This document shows positions 61,562-64,000 of a DNA stretch of 64,000 bases, piece by piece (the first letter of the stretch is position 1; each line of letters opens with the position of its first letter). The notes under the pieces are model-generated. The model had not been told where the DNA came from and searched no databases. It saw only the letters and a program-made list of their open reading frames with translations. The DNA is from UBA7960 sp964624065 (GTDB lineage: Bacteria; Bacteroidota; Bacteroidia; Bacteroidales; UBA7960): positions 102,988 through 166,987 of the forward strand of contig CAZUWF010000003.1 in assembly GCA_964624065.1 (NCBI GenBank), read 5' to 3'. The position numbers and the translations under genes are program-made.

Positions 61562-62119
61562 ATGAACATAATAATGATTGTTGCAATTATTGCCGTACTG
61601 GCACTGATTGTTATTGGTATTTACAACCGCCTCGTTAGGTTGCGGATGGCCCGTGAAAATGCTTTCGCCGACATAGACGTGCAATTGAAGCAACGCCACG
61701 ACCTTATTCCGCAGTTGGTTAGCGCCGTTAAGGGTTACATGAACCACGAAGAAAAAGTGCTTACCCGCATTACCGAAGCCCGCAACCAGGCTATGGGCGC
61801 GCGTACCATTGATGACAAGATTGCAGCCGAGCAACATCTTTCGAGCGCGCTGGGTGGATTGAAGTTTCAGGTGGAAGCATACCCAGACTTGAAGGCAAGC
61901 CAAAATTTCATTCAGTTGCAAAACGAAATGTCTGATATCGAGAACAAATTGGCCGCCGCTAGACGTTTCTTCAATTCTGCCACCAAGGAAATCAATACTG
62001 CCGTACAAACCTTTCCTGCAAACATCTTTGCAGGCATGTTTGGTTTCAAGGTTGAGCCTTTCTTTGACCTTGGAAGCGAGAGGGAAATCCTGCAAAAAGC
62101 ACCTGAGGTTAGTTTTTAA
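61562..62119 (+). CDS. lemA: LemA family protein
   Basis: The 185-residue protein has one N-terminal membrane helix (about 2-20) followed by a helical cytoplasmic or periplasmic body with the family segments YNRLVRLRMARENAFADIDVQLKQRHDLIPQLV and FNSATKEINTAVQTFPANIFAG. The function is unknown. It lies 3 bases before the M48 peptidase gene, a common pairing. Confidence 0.93.
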   Translation: MNIIMIVAIIAVLALIVIGIYNRLVRLRMARENAFADIDVQLKQRHDLIPQLVSAVKGYMNHEEKVLTRITEARNQAMGARTIDDKIAAEQHLSSALGGLKFQVEAYPDLKASQNFIQLQNEMSDIENKLAAARRFFNSATKEINTAVQTFPANIFAGMFGFKVEPFFDLGSEREILQKAPEVSF

Positions 62120-62122
62120 ACC

Positions 62123-63073
62123 ATGGCAGCGAAGTACGTTGGTATTAACACGCAGATTGCAAGGAACAACCTAAACAGCCTGATTTTCCTGGTTGGTTTT
62201 CCGGCAATCATCCTAGGGGCCGTGTATGCATTTTTGTTTTTCATAACCCCCAACGACTATATTGGCGGCAAGATTCAAGCCGTTAACCAGCAGTTCGTTT
62301 CGGTTGTGCCGTATGTCATTGTTGGGGTAGCCATCTGGTTTTTGATATCTCTCTTCTTTCACAATGCAATGATTAACGCCGCCAGTGGCGCAAGGTCTCT
62401 TTCGCGAAAGGAGAATATGCGAGTTTACAATCTGGTGGAGAACCTAACCATATCGCAGGGTATGAAAATGCCCAAGATTAACGTTATTGAAGATCCGGCG
62501 CTCAATGCCTTCGCCAGCGGCCTCAATGACAATACTTACACGGTTACCCTTACCCGGGGCATAATTAACAGCCTGAACGATGAAGAGCTCGAAGGGGTAA
62601 TAGCCCACGAACTAATGCACATACGCAACAGGGATGTGAGGTTGCTGGTTGTGTCTGTAATTTTTGTAGGGATTTTCTCTTTTCTGGTGCAGGTTCTTTT
62701 CCGCAATCTTTTGTGGGGTGGCATGGGTAGGAGCAACAGAAGGAGCGATGGGCGGACTATTTTGGTTGCAATGGTAATTGCAGCTTTTGCGTACTTGCTT
62801 ACAATGCTCCTAAGGTTTGGCCTATCGCGAAAGCGCGAGTACCTTGCCGATGCCGGGGCGGCCAACATGACTAGAAAACCCTGGGCCCTTGCCTCGGCCT
62901 TGCGAAAGATTTCTGGAAACCACAACGTGGCGAGCCTGCAGAGCGAAGATATGAAAGAAATGTGCATTTACTACAAACCCGATGAGTCGATGGGGTTTGC
63001 ATCGTCGTTGGCCGGATTGTTTGCCACACACCCTCCCATAAAAAAACGCATTGAAATTCTGGAAGGATTTTAA
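62123..63073 (+). CDS. M48-family membrane zinc metallopeptidase (HtpX-like)
   Basis: The 316-residue protein has two N-terminal membrane helices (about 19-41 and 60-79), the zinc motif HELMH at residues 162-166 (IAHELMHIRNRDV), further hydrophobic segments (about 175-195 and 212-232) and the third-ligand region REYLADAGAA. HtpX-type enzymes degrade misfolded membrane proteins. The gene is probably translated together with lemA. Confidence 0.92.
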   Translation: MAAKYVGINTQIARNNLNSLIFLVGFPAIILGAVYAFLFFITPNDYIGGKIQAVNQQFVSVVPYVIVGVAIWFLISLFFHNAMINAASGARSLSRKENMRVYNLVENLTISQGMKMPKINVIEDPALNAFASGLNDNTYTVTLTRGIINSLNDEELEGVIAHELMHIRNRDVRLLVVSVIFVGIFSFLVQVLFRNLLWGGMGRSNRRSDGRTILVAMVIAAFAYLLTMLLRFGLSRKREYLADAGAANMTRKPWALASALRKISGNHNVASLQSEDMKEMCIYYKPDESMGFASSLAGLFATHPPIKKRIEILEGF

Positions 63074-63093
63074 CAGAATAAATTAACTTCAAG

Positions 63094-63130
63094 AAAGCCC
63101 CGAATCGAACTAAGTCGTCCTCGGGGCTTT
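63094..63130. terminator. Bidirectional terminator after the M48 gene
   Basis: A perfect 10-bp stem, AAAGCCCCGA (63094-63103) and TCGGGGCTTT (63121-63130), with a 17-base loop lies between the convergent M48 and small secreted protein genes. It has T-rich flanks in both directions. Confidence 0.85.
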
Positions 63131-63150
63131 GGCACAACATTTTTTTCGGT

Positions 63151-63534
63151 TTACTTAACCGAAAGCTGAATGGCGCCACTCTTGTCTCCCTTTGGGCAAA
63201 GCCTCACAGCGTCGAAAGAGTACTTTGACTTGCCCTTTTTTTCCACCTCCAAGGTGAATCTACGTTCAAATACTCCGTTGGTAAGCTCCCGCCAAGGTGT
63301 TGCATTTAAGTTTTTCAAACCACTAAACTCAAAAATGGTGCTGTTTATGTTGGTTGAGCAACCTCGACATGTGTTACGTATCATAATGGAAACTACAAGG
63401 TTGTCGCCGCTTGAATATTGCTCTTTCTTGTTTTCAACAACATCGAAGGTAAAACCGCAAGCGGAAAGGTTGGTGCTTGCAAAAAGCATTAGGCCGATAA
63501 CCAAGGCCGATGCTACTAAGAACTTTTTCTGCAT
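63151..63534 (-). CDS. Small secreted cysteine-containing protein of unknown function
   Basis: The 127-residue protein has a signal peptide (KFLVASALVIGLMLFASTNLSAC); the last cysteine could be a lipidation site, though Leu-Ser-Ala-Cys with the following Gly fits either choice. The mature part is beta-rich (FTFDVVENKKEQYSSGDNLVVSIMIRNTC) with a CRGC motif, and LCPKG near the C-terminus. It may be an Ig-like or CARDB-like fold. I do not recognise a family. Confidence 0.75.
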   Translation of the reverse strand: MQKKFLVASALVIGLMLFASTNLSACGFTFDVVENKKEQYSSGDNLVVSIMIRNTCRGCSTNINSTIFEFSGLKNLNATPWRELTNGVFERRFTLEVEKKGKSKYSFDAVRLCPKGDKSGAIQLSVK

Positions 63535-64000
63535 AAATTGAATTTATTTGGTTTAACAATTTTGCCAATCATCAAATCCGATGCCGTTTTCGTTATCAAG
63601 TCTAACGGATTTTTGAATCAAGGGTGCAAATTTAGGATTTTTCCGTTTTGCCCCAAAATTTCGGCGTGCAAAAAAAACGGACATAGGATTAATGAAAATG
63701 CCTTCGTCTGTAAGGTTTTGCAAAAATGACCAAAGGCCAAGCCTAGGTAATGAAAAAAGCTTAGGTTGGAAATTAGAAATATTGGTTAGAGGGTTCTATG
63801 ATTAAAACAATGGCTAATGGCGAAAAACGTAAAGGGGCTTGACTTAGTTTGGGAGCTTAAAGGTTCAGTGGCTCAGTCTCATCTGGTGTTCCCAGCTCAC
63901 AATTGGCCAGGACGCTGCGCGCGGCGTCCCCACATTTTTTGACTTTTATTACCTGTTGTGCATTTAGCACAAATTTATTTTTATTTTGTTTAAACTTTGT
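63535..64000. other. 466-base region to the window end without a convincing gene
   Basis: Besides the promoter at 63627-63657 this A/T-rich stretch shows no gene. A 63-codon plus-strand frame (63538-63729) starts inside the promoter region and has no motif. The last 40 bases are very A/T-rich and may lead into a promoter beyond the window. Confidence 0.5.
63627..63657 (-). promoter_or_regulatory. Promoter of the small secreted protein gene
   Basis: On the minus strand a TTTG (63654-63657), 19-base spacer and TAAATTTG (63627-63634) match the Bacteroidota consensus. The start codon at 63534 is about 90 bases downstream. Confidence 0.55.

Noticed and set aside
61520..62095. 191-codon minus-strand ORF opposite lemA
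   Set aside because: Complete overlap with a well-recognised gene; the translation looks random.

Overview
The window is a chromosomal segment of a Bacteroidota bacterium. The evidence is a PorZ-type component of the type IX secretion system (T9SS), several secreted proteins with T9SS or CHU_C-like C-terminal domains, the order acpP-fabF-rnc-IPExxxVDY gene, promoters of the TTG-N19-23-TAnnTTTG type, and many short lipoprotein signal peptides. Rubrerythrin and a Qmo/Hdr-type redox cluster suggest an anaerobic or microaerophilic, sulfur-active organism. I cannot name a genus. I see no rRNA, tRNA, CRISPR array, insertion sequence or prophage.

Layout. 1-4328 (+): the 3' part of a class A penicillin-binding protein, porZ and recO. 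4357-4953 (-): a nitroreductase. 5139-17894 (-): thirteen closely spaced genes that look like one long sulfur operon, ending in a strong intrinsic terminator at 5083-5116. Read 5'->3' they encode a TusA-like carrier, a TsuA/YeeE-type thiosulfate transporter, a rhodanese lipoprotein ending in GGCGD, a two-domain rhodanese lipoprotein, an outer-membrane porin, a two-domain periplasmic sulfurtransferase, a second rhodanese lipoprotein ending in GGCGD, a DsrE-family protein, a second TusA-like carrier, an MvhD/FlpD-like protein, an HdrA protein carrying an inserted GltD-like NAD(P)H module, an HdrA/Qmo-like protein with a C-terminal winged helix, and a QmoC-like membrane subunit. A divergent Crp/Fnr-family regulator (18162-18857) shares the upstream region, which contains a perfect TTGAC-N4-GTCAA palindrome.

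18998-20032: a TetR regulator and a DUF2721 membrane protein. 20224-28789: a secreted S9 peptidase, a BNR-like lipoprotein, an alpha/beta hydrolase, a thioredoxin-fold T9SS cargo protein and an HELGH metallopeptidase lipoprotein. 28929-32639: purN, acpP, fabF, rnc and an IPExxxVDY-family gene. 33831-36886: an ABC-2 exporter pair (NatB/NatA type) and a coiled-coil lipoprotein. 37858-43945: asd and two large secreted lamin-tail proteins, one with a CotH kinase domain. 44562-49719 (-): a PfkB-family kinase, 4-alpha-glucanotransferase, an SLC45-type sugar transporter and a CBS protein. 49891-57657 (+): a zinc phospholipase C/S1-P1-like secreted protein, an M14-like protein that has lost its catalytic residues next to an intact M14 carboxypeptidase, and a penicillin acylase-family protein. 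58323-63534: PadR and PspC proteins, rubrerythrin, LemA, an M48 peptidase and a small secreted protein.

The most unusual part is the sulfur operon. It combines outer-membrane entry, periplasmic rhodaneses with SoxY-like swinging-arm cysteines, thiosulfate import, cytoplasmic sulfur carriers and a Qmo/Hdr-like complex that appears able to use both NAD(P)H and quinone. It contains no dsrAB, apr, sat, sox or HdrB gene. The overall pathway is inferred, not demonstrated.
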